In this document: in pieces, positions 45,001 through 60,000 of the stretch | Layout of the letters: each line of letters opens with the position of its first letter | Position numbering within the stretch: position 1 is the first letter of the stretch | DNA from: Lumbricus rubellus | Lineage: Eukaryota > Annelida > Clitellata > Crassiclitellata > Lumbricidae | Length of the DNA: 64,000 bases | Direction of reading: 5' to 3' | NCBI GenBank assembly: GCA_945859605.1 | Contig: OX243824.1 | Location: 29,876,448-29,940,447 of the forward strand | Made by a program: the position numbers and the translations under genes | The notes under the pieces: model-generated | Seen by the model: only the letters and a program-made list of their open reading frames with translations | Told to the model about the DNA's origin: nothing | Databases searched by the model: none

Positions 45001-48000
45001 ACTGCTACACCGACCGCCCCAGAACAAACGACATCTGTCACTGGCTTCACCAAGACCGACGAAACGACTACATCATCGTCGACTGCTACACCGACCGCCA
45101 CAGAACAAACGACGTCTGTCCTTGGCACCACCAAGACCGACGAAACGACTACATCTTCGTCGACTGCTACACCGACCGCCACAGAACAAGCGACGTCTGT
45201 CATTGGCACCACCAAGACCGACGAAACGACTACATCTTCGTCGACTGCTACACCGACCGCCACAGAACAAACGACGTCTGTCACTGGCACCACCAAGACC
45301 GACGAAACGACTACGTCTTCGTCGACTGCTACACCGACCGCCACAGAACAAACGACGTCTGTCATTGGCACCACCAAGACCGACGAAACGACTACATCTT
45401 CGTCGACTGCTACACCGACCGCCACAGAACAAACGACGTCTGTCTTTGACACCACCAAGACCGACGAAACGACTACATCTTCGTCGACTGCTACACCGAC
45501 CGCCACAGAACAAACGACATCTGTCACTGGCACCACCAAGACCGACGAAACGACAACATCTTCGTCGACTGCTACACCGACCGCCACAGAGCAAACGACG
45601 TCTGTCCTTGGCACCACCAAGACCGACGAAACGACTACATCTTCGTCGACTGCTACACCGACCGCCACAGAACAAACGACGTCTGTCATTGGCACCACCA
45701 AGACCGACGAAACGACTACATCTTCGTCGACTCCTACACCGACCGCCACAGAACAAACGACGTCTGTCATTGGCACCACCAAGACCGACGAAACCACTAC
45801 GCCTTCGTCGACTGCTACACCGACCGCCCCAGAACAAACGACGTCTGTCATTGGCACCACCAAGACCGACGAAACGACTACATCTTCGTCGACTGCTACA
45901 CCGACCGCCACAGAACAAACGACGTCTGTCATTGGCACCACCAAGACCGACGAAACGACTACGTCTTCGTCGACTGCTACACCGACCACCACAGAACAAA
46001 CGACGTCTGTCCTTGACACCACCAAGACCGACAAAACGACTACATCTTCGTCGACTGCTACACCGACCGCCACAGAACAAACGACGTCTGTCATTGGCAC
46101 CACCAAGACCGACGAAACGACTACATCTTCGTCGACTGCTACACCGACCACCACAGAACAAACGACGTCTGTCAGTGGCACCACCAAGACCGACGAAACG
46201 ACTACATCTTCGTCGACTGCTACACCGACCGCCACAGAACAAGCGACCTCTGTCCTTGATACCAACAAGACCGACGAAACGACTACATCTTCGTCGACTG
46301 CTACACCGACCGCCACAGAACAAACGACGTCTGTCACTGGCACCACCAAGACCGACGAAACGACTACGTCTTCGTCGACTGCTACACCGACCGCCACAGA
46401 ACAAACGACGTCTGTCATTGGCACCACCAAGACCGACGAAACGACTACATCTTCGTCGACTGCTACACCGACCGCCACAGAACAAACGACGTCTGTCCTT
46501 GACACCACCAAGACCGACGAAACGACTACATCTTCGTCGACTGCTACACCGACCGCCACAGAACAAACGACATCTGTCACTGGCACCACCAAGACCGACG
46601 AAACGACTACATCTTCGTCGACTGCTACACCGACCGCCACAGAACAAACGACGTCTGTCCTTGGCACCACCAAGACCGACGAAACGACTACATCTTCGTC
46701 GACTGCTACACCGACCGCCACAGAACAAACGACGTCTGTCATTGGCACCACCAAGACCGACGAAACGACCACATCTTCGTCGACTGCTACACCGACCGCC
46801 ACAGAACAAACGACGTCTGTCATTGGCACCACCAAGACCGACGAAGCGACTGCATCTTCGTCGACTCCTACACCGACCGCCACAGAACAAACGACGTCTG
46901 TCATTGGCACCACCAAGACCGACGAATCGACTACATCTTCGTCAACTGCTACACCGACCGCCACAGAACAAACGACGTCTGTCATTGGCACCACAAAGAC
47001 CGACGAAACGACTACATTTTCGTCGACTGCTACACCGACCGCCACAGAACAAACAACGTCTGTCATTGGCACCACCAAGACCGACGAAACGACTACATCT
47101 TCGTCGTCTGCTACAACGACCGCCACAGAACTATCGACGTCTGTCATTGGCACCACCAAGACCGACGAAACGACTACATCTTCGTCGACTGCTACACCGA
47201 CCGCCACAGAACAAACGACGTTTGTCATTGGCACCACTAAGACCGACGAAACGACTACATCTTCGTCGACTGCTACACCGACCGCTACAGAACAAACGAC
47301 GTCTGTCATTGGCACCACCAAGACCGACAAAACGACTACATCTTCGTCGACTGCTAAACCGACCGCTACAGAACAAACGACGTCTGTCCTTGGCACCACC
47401 ATGACCGACGAAACGACTACATCTTCGTCGACTGCTACACCGACCGCCACAGAACAAACGACGTCTGTCATTGGCACCACCAAGACCGACGAAACGACTA
47501 CATCTTCGTCGACTGCTACACCGACCACCACAGAACAAACGACGTCTGTCAGTGGCACCACCAAGACCGACCAAACGACTACATCTTCGTCGACTGCTAC
47601 ACCGACCGCCACAGAGCAAACGACGTCTGTCCTTGGCACCACCAAGACCGACGAAACGACTACATCTTCGTCGACTGCTACACCGACCGCCACAGAACAA
47701 ACGACGTCTGTCATTGGCACCACCAAGACCGACGAAACGACTACATCTTCGTCGACTGCTACACCGACCGCCACAGAACAAACGACGTCTGTCCTTGACA
47801 CCACCAAGACCGACGAAACGACTACATCTTCGTCGACTGCTACACCGACCGCCACAGAACAAACGACATCTGTCACTGGCACCACCAAGACCGACGAAAC
47901 GACTACATCTTCGTCGACTGCTACACCGACCGCCACAGAACAAACGACGTCTGTCCTTGGCACCACCAAGACCGACGAAACGACTACATCTTCGTCGACT

Positions 48001-51000
48001 GCTACACCGACCGCCACAGAACAAACGACGTCTGTCATTGGCACCACCAAGACCGACGAAACGACCACATCTTCGTCGACTGCTACACCGACCGCCACAG
48101 AACAAACGACGTCTGTCATTGGCACCACCAAGACCGACGAAGCGACTACATCTTCGTCGACTGCTACACCGACCGCCACAGAACAAACGACGTCTGTCAT
48201 TGGCACCACCAAGACCGACGAATCGACTACATCTTCGTCAACTGCTACACCGACCGCCACAGAACAAACGACGTCTGTCATTGGCACCACAAAGACCGAC
48301 GAAACGACTACATTTTCGTCGACTGCTACACCGACCGCCACAGAACAAACAACGTCTGTCATTGGCACCACCAAGACCGACGAAACGACTACATCTTCGT
48401 CGACTGCTACAACGACCGCCACAGAAATATCGACGTCTGTCATTGGCACCACCAAGACCGACGAAACGACTACATCTTCGTCGACTGCTACACCGACCGC
48501 CACAGAACAAACGACGTTTGTCATTGGCACCACTAAGACCGACGAAACGACTACATCTTCGTCGACTGCTACACCGACCGCTACAGAACAAACGACGTCT
48601 GTCATTGGCACCACCAAGACCGACAAAACGACTACATCTTCGTCGACTGCTAAACCGACCGCTACAGAACAAACGACGTCTGTCCTTGGCACCACCATGA
48701 CCGACGAAACGACTACATCTTCGTCGACTGCTACACCGACCGCCACAGAACAAACGACGTCTGTCATTGGCACCACCAAGACCGACGAAACGACTACATC
48801 TTCGTCGACTGCTACACCGACCACCACAGAACAAACGACGTCTGTCAGTGGCACCACCAAGACCGACCAAACGACTACATCTTCGTCGACTGCTACACCG
48901 ACCGCCACAGAACAAACGACGTCTGTCATTGGCACCACCAAGACCGACGAAACGACTACATCTTCGTCGACTGCTACACCGACCGCCACAGAACAAGCGA
49001 CCTCTGTCCTTGATACCAACAATACCGACGAAACGACTACATCTTCGTCGACTGCTACACCGACCGCCACAGAACAAACGACCTCTGTCACTGGCACCAC
49101 CAAGACCGACGAAACGACTACATCTTCGTCGACTGCTACACCGATCGCTACAGAACAAACGACGTCTGTCCTTGACACCACCAAGACCGACGAAACGACT
49201 ACATCTTCGTCGACTGCTACACCGACCGCCACAGAACAAACGACGTCTGTCACTAGCACCACCAAGACCGACGAAACGACTACGTCTTCGTCGACTCCTA
49301 CACCGACCGCCACAGAACAAACGACGTCTGTCATTGGCACCACCAAGACCGACGAAACGACTACATCTTCGTCGACTGCTACACCGACCGCCACAGAACA
49401 AACGACGTCTGTCCTTGACACCACCAAGACCGACGAAACGACTACATCTTCGTCGACTGCTACACCGACCGCCACAGAACAAACGACATCTGTCACTGGC
49501 ACCACCAAGACCGACGAAACGACAACATCTTCGTCGACTGCTACACCGACCGCCACAGAGCAAACGACGTCTGTCCTTGGCACCACCAAGACCGACGAAA
49601 CGACTACATCTTCGTCGACTGCTACACCGACCGCCACAGAACAAACGACGTCTGTCATTGGCACCACCAAGACCGACGAAACGACTACATCTTCGTCGAC
49701 TCCTACACCGACCGCCACAGAACAAACGACGTCTGTCATTAGCACCACCAAGACCGACGAAACCACTACGCCTTCGTCGACTGCTACACCGACCGCCCCA
49801 GAACAAACGACGTCTGTCCTTGGCACCACCAAGAACGACGAAACGACTACATCTTCGTCGACTGCTACACCGACCGCCACAGAACAAACGACGTCTGTCA
49901 TTGGCACCACCAAGACCGACGAAACGACCACATCTTCGTCGACTGCTACACCGACCGCCACAGAACAAACGACGTCTGTCATTGGCACCACCAAGACCGA
50001 CGAAGCGACTGCATCTTCGTCGACTCCTACACCGACCGCCACAGAACAAACGACGTCTGTCATTGGCACCACCAAGACCGACGAATCGACTACATCTTCG
50101 TCAACTGCTACACCGACCGCCACAGAACAAACGACGTCTGTCATTGGCACCACAAAGACCGACGAAACGACTACATTTTCGTCGACTGCTACACCGACCG
50201 CCACAGAACAAACAACGTCTGTCATTGGCACCACCAAGACCGACGAAACGACTACATCTTCGTCGTCTGCTACAACGACCGCCACAGAAATATCGACGTC
50301 TGTCATTGGCACCACCAAGACCGACGAAACGACTACATCTTCGTCGACTGCTACACCGACCGCCACAGAACAAACGACGTTTGTCATTGGCACCACTAAG
50401 ACCGACGAAACGACTACATCTTCGTCGACTGCTACACCGACCGCTACAGAACAAACGACGTCTGTCATTGGCACCACCAAGACCGACAAAACGACTACAT
50501 CTTCGTCGACTGCTAAACCGACCGCTACAGAACAAACGACGTCTGTCCTTGGCACCACCATGACCGACGAAACGACTACATCTTCGTCGACTGCTACACC
50601 GACCGCCACAGAACAAACGACGTCTGTCATTGGCACCACCAAGACCGACGAAACGACTACATCTTCGTCGACTGCTACACCGACCACCACAGAACAAACG
50701 ACGTCTGTCAGTGGCACCACCAAGACCGACCAAACGACTACATCTTCGTCGACTGCTACACCGACCGCCACAGAACAAACGACGTCTGTCATTGGCACCA
50801 CCAAGACCGACGAAACGACTACATCTTCGTCGACTGCTACACCGACCGCCACAGAACAAGCGACCTCTGTCCTTGATACCAACAATACCGACGAAACGAC
50901 TACATCTTCGTCGACTGTTACACCGACCGCCACAGAACAAACGACCTCTGTCACTGGCACCACCAAGACCGACGAAACGACTACATCTTCGTCGACTGCT

Positions 51001-54000
51001 ACACCGATCGCTACAGAACAAACGACGTCTGTCCTTGACACCACCAAGACCGACGAAACGACTACATCTTCGTCGACTGCTACACCGACCGCCACAGAAC
51101 AAACGACGTCTGTCACTAGCACCACCAAGACCGACGAAACGACTACGTCTTCGTCGACTCCTACACCGACCGCCACAGAACAAACGACGTCTGTCATTGG
51201 CACCACCAAGACCGACGAAACGACTACATCTTCGTCGACTGCTACACCGACCGCCACAGAACAAACGACGTCTGTCCTTGACACCACCAAGACCGACGAA
51301 ACGACTACATCTTCGTCGACTGCTACACCGACCGCCACAGAACAAACGACATCTGTCACTGGCACCACCAAGACCGACGAAACGACAACATCTTCGTCGA
51401 CTGCTACACCGACCGCCACAGAGCAAACGACGTCTGTCCTTGGCACCACCAAGACCGACGAAACGACTACATCTTCGTCGACTGCTACACCGACCGCCAC
51501 AGAACAAACGACGTCTGTCATTGGCACCACCAAGACCGACGAAACGACTACATCTTCGTCGACTCCTACACCGACCGCCACAGAACAAACGACGTCTGTC
51601 ATTAGCACCACCAAGACCGACGAAACCACTACGCCTTCGTCGACTGCTACACCGACCGCCCCAGAACAAACGACATCTGTCACTGGCACCACCAAGACCG
51701 ACGAAACGACTACATCATCGTCGACTGCTACACCGACCGCCACAGAACAAACGACGTCTGTCATTGGCACCACCAAGACCGACGAAACGACTACATCTTC
51801 GTCGACTGCTACACCGACCACCACAGAACAAACGACGTCTGTCAGTGGCACCACTAAGACCGACGAAACGACTACATCTTCGTCGACTGCTACACCGACC
51901 GCCACAGAACAAGCGACCTCTGTCCTTGATACCAACAATACCGACGAAACGACTACATCTTCGTTGATTGCTACACCGACCGCCACAGAACAAACGACCT
52001 CTGTCACTGGCACCACCAAGACCGACGAAACGACTACATCTTCGTCGACTGCTACACCGATCGCTACAGAACAAACGACGTCTGTCCTTGACACCACCAA
52101 GACCGACGAAACGACTACATCTTCGTCGACTGCTACACCGACCGCCACAGAACAAACGACGTCTGTCACTGGCACCACCAAGACCGACGAAACGACTACG
52201 TCTTCGTCGACTCCTACACCGACCGCCACAGAACAAACGACGTCTGTCATTGGCACCACCAAGACCGACGAAACGACTACATCTTCGTCGACTGCTACAC
52301 CGACCGCCACAGAACAAACGACGTCTGTCCTTGACACCACCAAGACCGACGAAACGACTACATCTTCGTCGACTGCTACACCGACCGCCACAGAACAAAC
52401 GACATCTGTCACTGGCACCACCAAGACCGACGAAACGACAACATCTTCGTCGACTGCTACACCGACCGCCACAGAGCAAACGACGTCTGTCCTTGGCACC
52501 ACCAAGACCGACGAAACGACTACATCTTCGTCGACTGCTACACCGACCGCCACAGAACAAACGACGTCTGTCATTGGCACCACCAAGACCGACGAAACGA
52601 CTACATCTTCGTCGACTCCTACACCGACCGCCACAGAACAAACGACGTCTGTCATTGGCACCACCAAGACCGACGAAACCACTACGCCTTCGTCGACTGC
52701 TACACCGACCGCCCCAGAACAAACGACATCTGTCACTGGCACCACCAAGACCGACGAAACGACTACATCATCGTCGACTGCTACACCGACCGCCACAGAA
52801 CAAACGACGTCTGTCATTGGCACCACCAAGACCGACGAAACGACTACATCTTCGTCGACTGCTACACCGACCACCACAGAACAAACGACGTCTGTCAGTG
52901 GCACCACCAAGACCGACGAAACGACTACATCTTCGTCGACTGCTACACCGACCGCCACAGAACAAGCGACCTCTGTCCTTGATACCAACAAGACCGACGA
53001 AACGACTACATCTTCGTCGACTGCTACACCGACCGCCACAGAACAAACGACGTCTGTCACTGGCACCACCAAGACCGACGAAACGACTACGTCTTCGTCG
53101 ACTGCTACACCGACCGCCACAGAACAAACGACGTCTGTCATTGGCACCACCAAGACCGACGAAACGACTACATCTTCGTCGACTGCTACACCGACCGCCA
53201 CAGAACAAACGACGTCTGTCCTTGACACCACCAAGACCGACGAAACGACTACATCTTCGTCGACTGCTACACCGACCGCCACAGAACAAACGACATCTGT
53301 CACTGGCACCACCAAGACCGACGAAACGACTACATCTTCGTCGACTGCTACACCGACCGCCACAGAACAAACGACGTCTGTCCTTGGCACCACCAAGACC
53401 GACGAAACGACTACATCTTCGTCGACTGCTACACCGACCGCCACAGAACAAACGACGTCTGTCATTGGCACCACCAAGACCGACGAAACGACCACATCTT
53501 CGACGACTGCTACACCGACCGCCACAGAACAAACGACGTCTGTCATTGGCACCACCAAGACCGACGAAGCGACTGCATCTTCGTCGACTCCTACACCGAC
53601 CGCCACAGAACAAACGACGTCTGTCATTGGCACCACCAAGACCGACGAATCGACTACATCTTCGTCAACTGCTACACCGACCGCCACAGAACAAACGACG
53701 TCTGTCATTGGCACCACAAAGACCGACGAAACGACTACATCTTCGTCGACTGCTACACCGACCGCCACAAAACAAACAACGTCTGTCATTGGCACCACCA
53801 AGACCGACGAAACGACTACATCTTCGTCGTCTGCTACAACGACCGCCACAGAAATATCGACGTCTGTCATTGGCACCACCAAGACCGACGAAACGACTAC
53901 ATCTTCGTCGACTGCTACACCGACCGCCACAGAACAAACGACGTTTGTCATTGGCACCACTAAGACCGACGAAACGACTACATCTTCGTCGACTGCTACA

Positions 54001-57000
54001 CCGACCGCTACAGAACAAACGACGTCTGTCATTGGCACCACCAAGACCGACGAAACGACTACATCTTCGTCGACTGCTACACCGACCGCCACAGAACAAA
54101 CGACGTCTGTCATTGGCACCACCAAGACCGACGAAACGACTACATCTTCGTCGACTGCTACACCGACCACCACAGAACAAACGACGTCTGTCAGTGGCAC
54201 CACCAAGACCGACGAAACGACTACATCTTCGTCGACTGCTACACCGACCGCCACAGAACAAACGACGTCTGTCATTGGCACCACCAAGACCGACGAAACG
54301 ACTACATCTTCGTCGACTGCTACACCGACCGCCACAGAACAAGCGACCTCTGTCCTTGATACCAACAATACCGACGAAACGACTACATCTTCGTCGACTG
54401 CTACACCGACCGCCACAGAACAAACGACCTCTGTCACTGGCACCACCAAGACCGACGAAACGACTACATCTTCGTCGACTGCTACACCGATCGCTACAGA
54501 ACAAACGACGTCTGTCCTTGACACCACCAAGACCGACGAAACGACTACATCTTCGTCGACTGCTACACCGACCGCCACAGAACAAACGACGTCTGTCACT
54601 GGCACCACCAAGACCGACGAAACGACTACGTCTTCGTCGACTCCTACACCGACCGCCACAGAACAAACGACGTCTGTCATTGGCACCACCAAGACCGACG
54701 AAACGACTACATCTTCGTCGACTGCTACACCGATCGCCACAGAACAGACGACGTCTGTCACTGGCACCACCAAGACCGACGAAACGACTACGTCTTCGTC
54801 GACTGCTACACCGACCGCCACAGAACAAACGACGTCTGTCATTGGCACCACCAAGACCGACGAAACGACTACATCTTCGTCGACTGCTACACCGACCGCC
54901 ACAGAACAAACGACGTCTGTCCTTGACACCACCAAGACCGACGAAACGACTACATCTTCGTCGACTGCTACACCGACCGCCACAGAACAAACGACATCTG
55001 TCACTGGCACCACCAAGACCGACGAAACGACAACATCTTCGTCGACTGCTACACCGACCGCCACAGAGCAAACGACGTCTGTCCTTGGCACCACCAAGAC
55101 CGACGAAACGACTACATCTTCGTCGACTGCTACACCGACCGCCACAGAACAAACGACGTCTGTCATTGGCACCACCAAGACCGACGAAACGACTACATCT
55201 TCGTCGACTGCTACACCGACCGCCACAGAACAAACGACGTCTGTCCTTGACACCACCAAGACCGACGAAACGACTACATCTTCGTCGACTGCTACACCGA
55301 CCGCCACAGAACAAACGACATCTGTCACTGGCACCACCAAGACCGACGAAACGACTACATCTTCGTCGACTGCTACACCGACCGCCACAGAACAAACGAC
55401 GTCTGTCCTTGGCACCACCAAGACCGACGAAACGACTACATCTTCGTCGACTGCTACACCGACCGCCACAGAACAAACGACGTCTGTCATTGGCACCACC
55501 AAGACCGACGAAACGACCACATCTTCGACGACTGCTACACCGACCGCCACAGAACAAACGACGTCTGTCATTGGCACCACCAAGACCGACGAAGCGACTG
55601 CATCTTCGTCGACTCCTACACCGACCGCCACAGAACAAACGACGTCTGTCATTGGCACCACCAAGACCGACGAATCGACTACATCTTCGTCAACTGCTAC
55701 ACCGACCGCCACAGAACAAACGACGTCTGTCATTGGCACCACAAAGACCGACGAAACGACTACATCTTCGTCGACTGCTACACCGACCGCCACAAAACAA
55801 ACAACGTCTGTCATTGGCACCACCAAGACCGACGAAACGACTACATCTTCGTCGTCTGCTACAACGACCGCCACAGAAATATCGACGTCTGTCATTGGCA
55901 CCACCAAGACCGACGAAACGACTACATCTTCGTCGACTGCTACACCGACCGCCACAGAACAAACGACGTTTGTCATTGGCACCACTAAGACCGACGAAAC
56001 GACTACATCTTCGTCGACTGCTACACCGACCGCTACAGAACAAACGACGTCTGTCATTGGCACCACCAAGACCGACGAAACGACTACATCTTCGTCGACT
56101 GCTACACCGACCGCCACAGAACAAACGACGTCTGTCATTGGCACCACCAAGACCGACGAAACGACTACATCTTCGTCGACTGCTACACCGACCACCACAG
56201 AACAAACGACGTCTGTCAGTGGCACCACCAAGACCGACGAAACGACTACATCTTCGTCGACTGCTACACCGACCGCCACAGAACAAACGACGTCTGTCAT
56301 TGGCACCACCAAGACCGACGAAACGACTACATCTTCGTCGACTGCTACACCGACCGCCACAGAACAAGCGACCTCTGTCCTTGATACCAACAATACCGAC
56401 GAAACGACTACATCTTCGTCGACTGCTACACCGACCGCCACAGAACAAACGACCTCTGTCACTGGCACCACCAAGACCGACGAAACGACTACATCTTCGT
56501 CGACTGCTACACCGATCGCTACAGAACAAACGACGTCTGTCCTTGACACCACCAAGACCGACGAAACGACTACATCTTCGTCGACTGCTACACCGACCGC
56601 CACAGAACAAACGACGTCTGTCACTGGCACCACCAAGACCGACGAAACGACTACGTCTTCGTCGACTCCTACACCGACCGCCACAGAACAAACGACGTCT
56701 GTCATTGGCACCACCAAGACCGACGAAACGACTACATCTTCGTCGACTGCTACACCGATCGCCACAGAACAGACGACGTCTGTCACTGGCACCACCAAGA
56801 CCGACGAAACGACTACGTCTTCGTCGACTGCTACACCGACCGCCACAGAACAAACGACGTCTGTCATTGGCACCACCAAGACCGACGAAACGACTACATC
56901 TTCGTCGACTGCTACACCGACCGCCACAGAACAAACGACGTCTGTCCTTGACACCACCAAGACCGACGAAACGACTACATCTTCGTCGACTGCTACACCG

Positions 57001-60000
57001 ACCGCCACAGAAAAAACGACATCTGTCACTGGCACCACCAAGACCGACGAAACGACAACATCTTCGTCGACTGCTACACCGACCGTCACAGAGCAAACGA
57101 CGTCTGTCCTTGGCACCACCAAGACCGACGAAACGACTACATCTTCGTCGACTGCTACACCGACCGCCACAGAACAAACGACGTCTGTCATTGGCACCAC
57201 CAAGACCGACGAAACGACTACATCTTCGTCGACTCCTACACCGACCGCCACAGAACAAACGACGTCTGTCATTGGCACCACCAAGACCGACGAAACCACT
57301 ACGCCTTCGTCGACTGCTACACCGACCGCCCCAGAACAAACGACATCTGTCACTGGCACCACCAAGACCGACGAAACTACTACATCATCGTCGACTGCTA
57401 CACCGACCGCCACAGAACAAACGACGTCTGTCCTTGGCACCACCAAGACCGACGAAACGACTACATCTTCGTCGACTGCTACACCGACCGCCACAGAACA
57501 AACGACGTCTGTCATTGGCACCACCAAGACCGACGAAACGACTACATCTTCGTCGACTGCTACACCGACCGCCACAGAACAAACGACGTCTGTCATTGGC
57601 ACCACCAAGACCGACGAAACGACTACGTCTTCGTCGACTGCTACACCGACCACCACAGAACAAACGACGTCTGTCCTTGACACCACCAGGACCGACGAAA
57701 CGACTACATCTTCGTCGACTGCTACACCGACCTCCACAGAACAAACGACGTCTGTCATTGGCACCACCAAGACCGACGAAACGACTACATCTTTGTCGAC
57801 TGCTACACCGACCACCACAGAACAAACGACGTCTGTCAGTGGCACCACCAAGACCGACGAAACGACTACATCTTCGTCGACTGCTACACCGACCGCCACA
57901 GAACAAACGACGTCTGTCACTGGCACCACCAAGACCGACGAAACGACTACATCTTCGTCGACTGCTACACCGACCACCACAGAACAAACGACGTCTGTCA
58001 GTGGCACCACCAAGACCGACGAAACGACTACATCTTCGTCGACTGCTACACCGACCGCCACAGAACAAGCGACTTCTGTCCTTGATACCAACAAGACCGA
58101 CGAAACGACTACATCTTCGTCGACTGCTACACCGACCGCCACAGAACAAACGACGTCTGTCACTGGCACCACCAAGACCGACGAAACGACTACGTCTTCG
58201 TCGACTGCTACACCGACCGCCACAGAACAAACGACGTCTGTCATTGGCACCACCAAGACCGACGAAACGACTACATCTTCGTCGACTGCTACACCGACCG
58301 CCACAGAACAAACGACGTCTGTCTTTGACACCACCAAGACCGACGAAACGACTACATCTTCGTCGACTGCTACACCGACCGCCACAGAACAAACGACATC
58401 TGTCACTGGCACCACCAAGACCGACGAAACGACAACATCTTCGTCGACTGCTACACCGACCGCCACAGAGCAAACGACGTCTGTCCTTGGCACCACCAAG
58501 ACCGACGAAACGACTACATCTTCGTCGACTGCTACACCGACCGCCACAGAACAAACGACGTCTGTCATTGGCACCACCAAGACCGACGAAACGACTACAT
58601 CTTTGTCGACTCCTACACCGACCGCCACAGAACAAACGACGTCTGTCATTGGCACCACCAAGACCGACGAAACCACTACGCCTTCGTCGACTGCTACACC
58701 GACCGCCCCAGAACAAACGACATCTGTCACTGGCACCACCAAGACCGACGAAACGACTACATCATCGTCGACTGCTACACCGACCGCCACAGAACAAACG
58801 ACGTCTGTCCTTGGCACCACCAAGACCGACGAAACGACTACATCTTCGTCGACTGCTACACCGACCGCCACAGAACAAACGACGTCTGTCATTGGCACCA
58901 CCAAGACCGACGAAACGACTACATCTTCGTCGACTGCTACACCGACCACCACAGAACAAACGACGTCTGTCAGTGGCACCACCAAGACCGACGAAACGAC
59001 TACATCTTCGTCGACTGCTACACCGACCGCCACAGAACAAGCGACCTCTGTCCTTGATACCAACAAGACCGACGAAACGACTACATCTTCGTCGACTGCT
59101 ACACCGACCGCCACAGAACAAACGACGTCTGTCACTGGCACCACCAAGACCGACGAAACGACTACATCTTCGTCGACTGCTACACCGACCGCCACAGAAC
59201 AAACGACGTCTGTCATTGGCACCACCAAGACCGACGAAACGACTACATCTTCGTCGACTGCTACACCGACCGCCACAGAACAAACGACGTCTGTCTTTGA
59301 CACCACCAAGACCGACGAAACGACTACATCTTCGTCGACTGCTACACCGACCGCCACAGAACAAACGACATCTGTCACTGGCACCACCAAGACCGACGAA
59401 ACGACAACATCTTCGTCGACTGCTACACCGACCGCCACAGAGCAAACGACGTCTGTCCTTGGCACCACCAAGACCGACGAAACGACTACATCTTCGTCGA
59501 CTGCTACACCGACCGCCACAGAACAAACGATGTCTGTCATTGGCACCACCAAGACCGACGAAACGACTACATCTTCGTCGACTCCTACACCGACCGCCAC
59601 AGAACAAACGACGTCTGTCATTGGCACCACCAAGACCGACGAAACCACTACGCCTTCGTCGACTGCTACACCGACCGCCCCAGAACAAACGACGTCTGTC
59701 ATTGGCACCACCAAGACCGACGAAACGACTACGTCTTCGTCGACTGCTACACCGACCACCACAGAACAAACGACGTCTGTCCTTGACACCACCAAGACCG
59801 ACAAAACGACTACATCTTCGTCGACTGCTACACCGACCGCCACAGAACAAACGACGTCTGTCATTGGCACCACCAAGACCGACGAAACGACTACATCTTC
59901 GTCGACTGCTACACCGACCACCACAGAACAAACGACGTCTGTCAGTGGCACCACCAAGACCGACGAAACGACTACATCTTCGTCGACTGCTACACCGACC

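Noticed and set aside
5..51967. Long + strand open frames giving Arg/Pro-rich 27-mers (PPRPTKR type)
   Set aside because: They are frame +2 of the same repeat. They are cut by many stops (for example near 990, 3177, 5229, 17433 and 33471) wherever AAG becomes ATG or similar changes occur, and they begin at TTG codons that recur in every unit.
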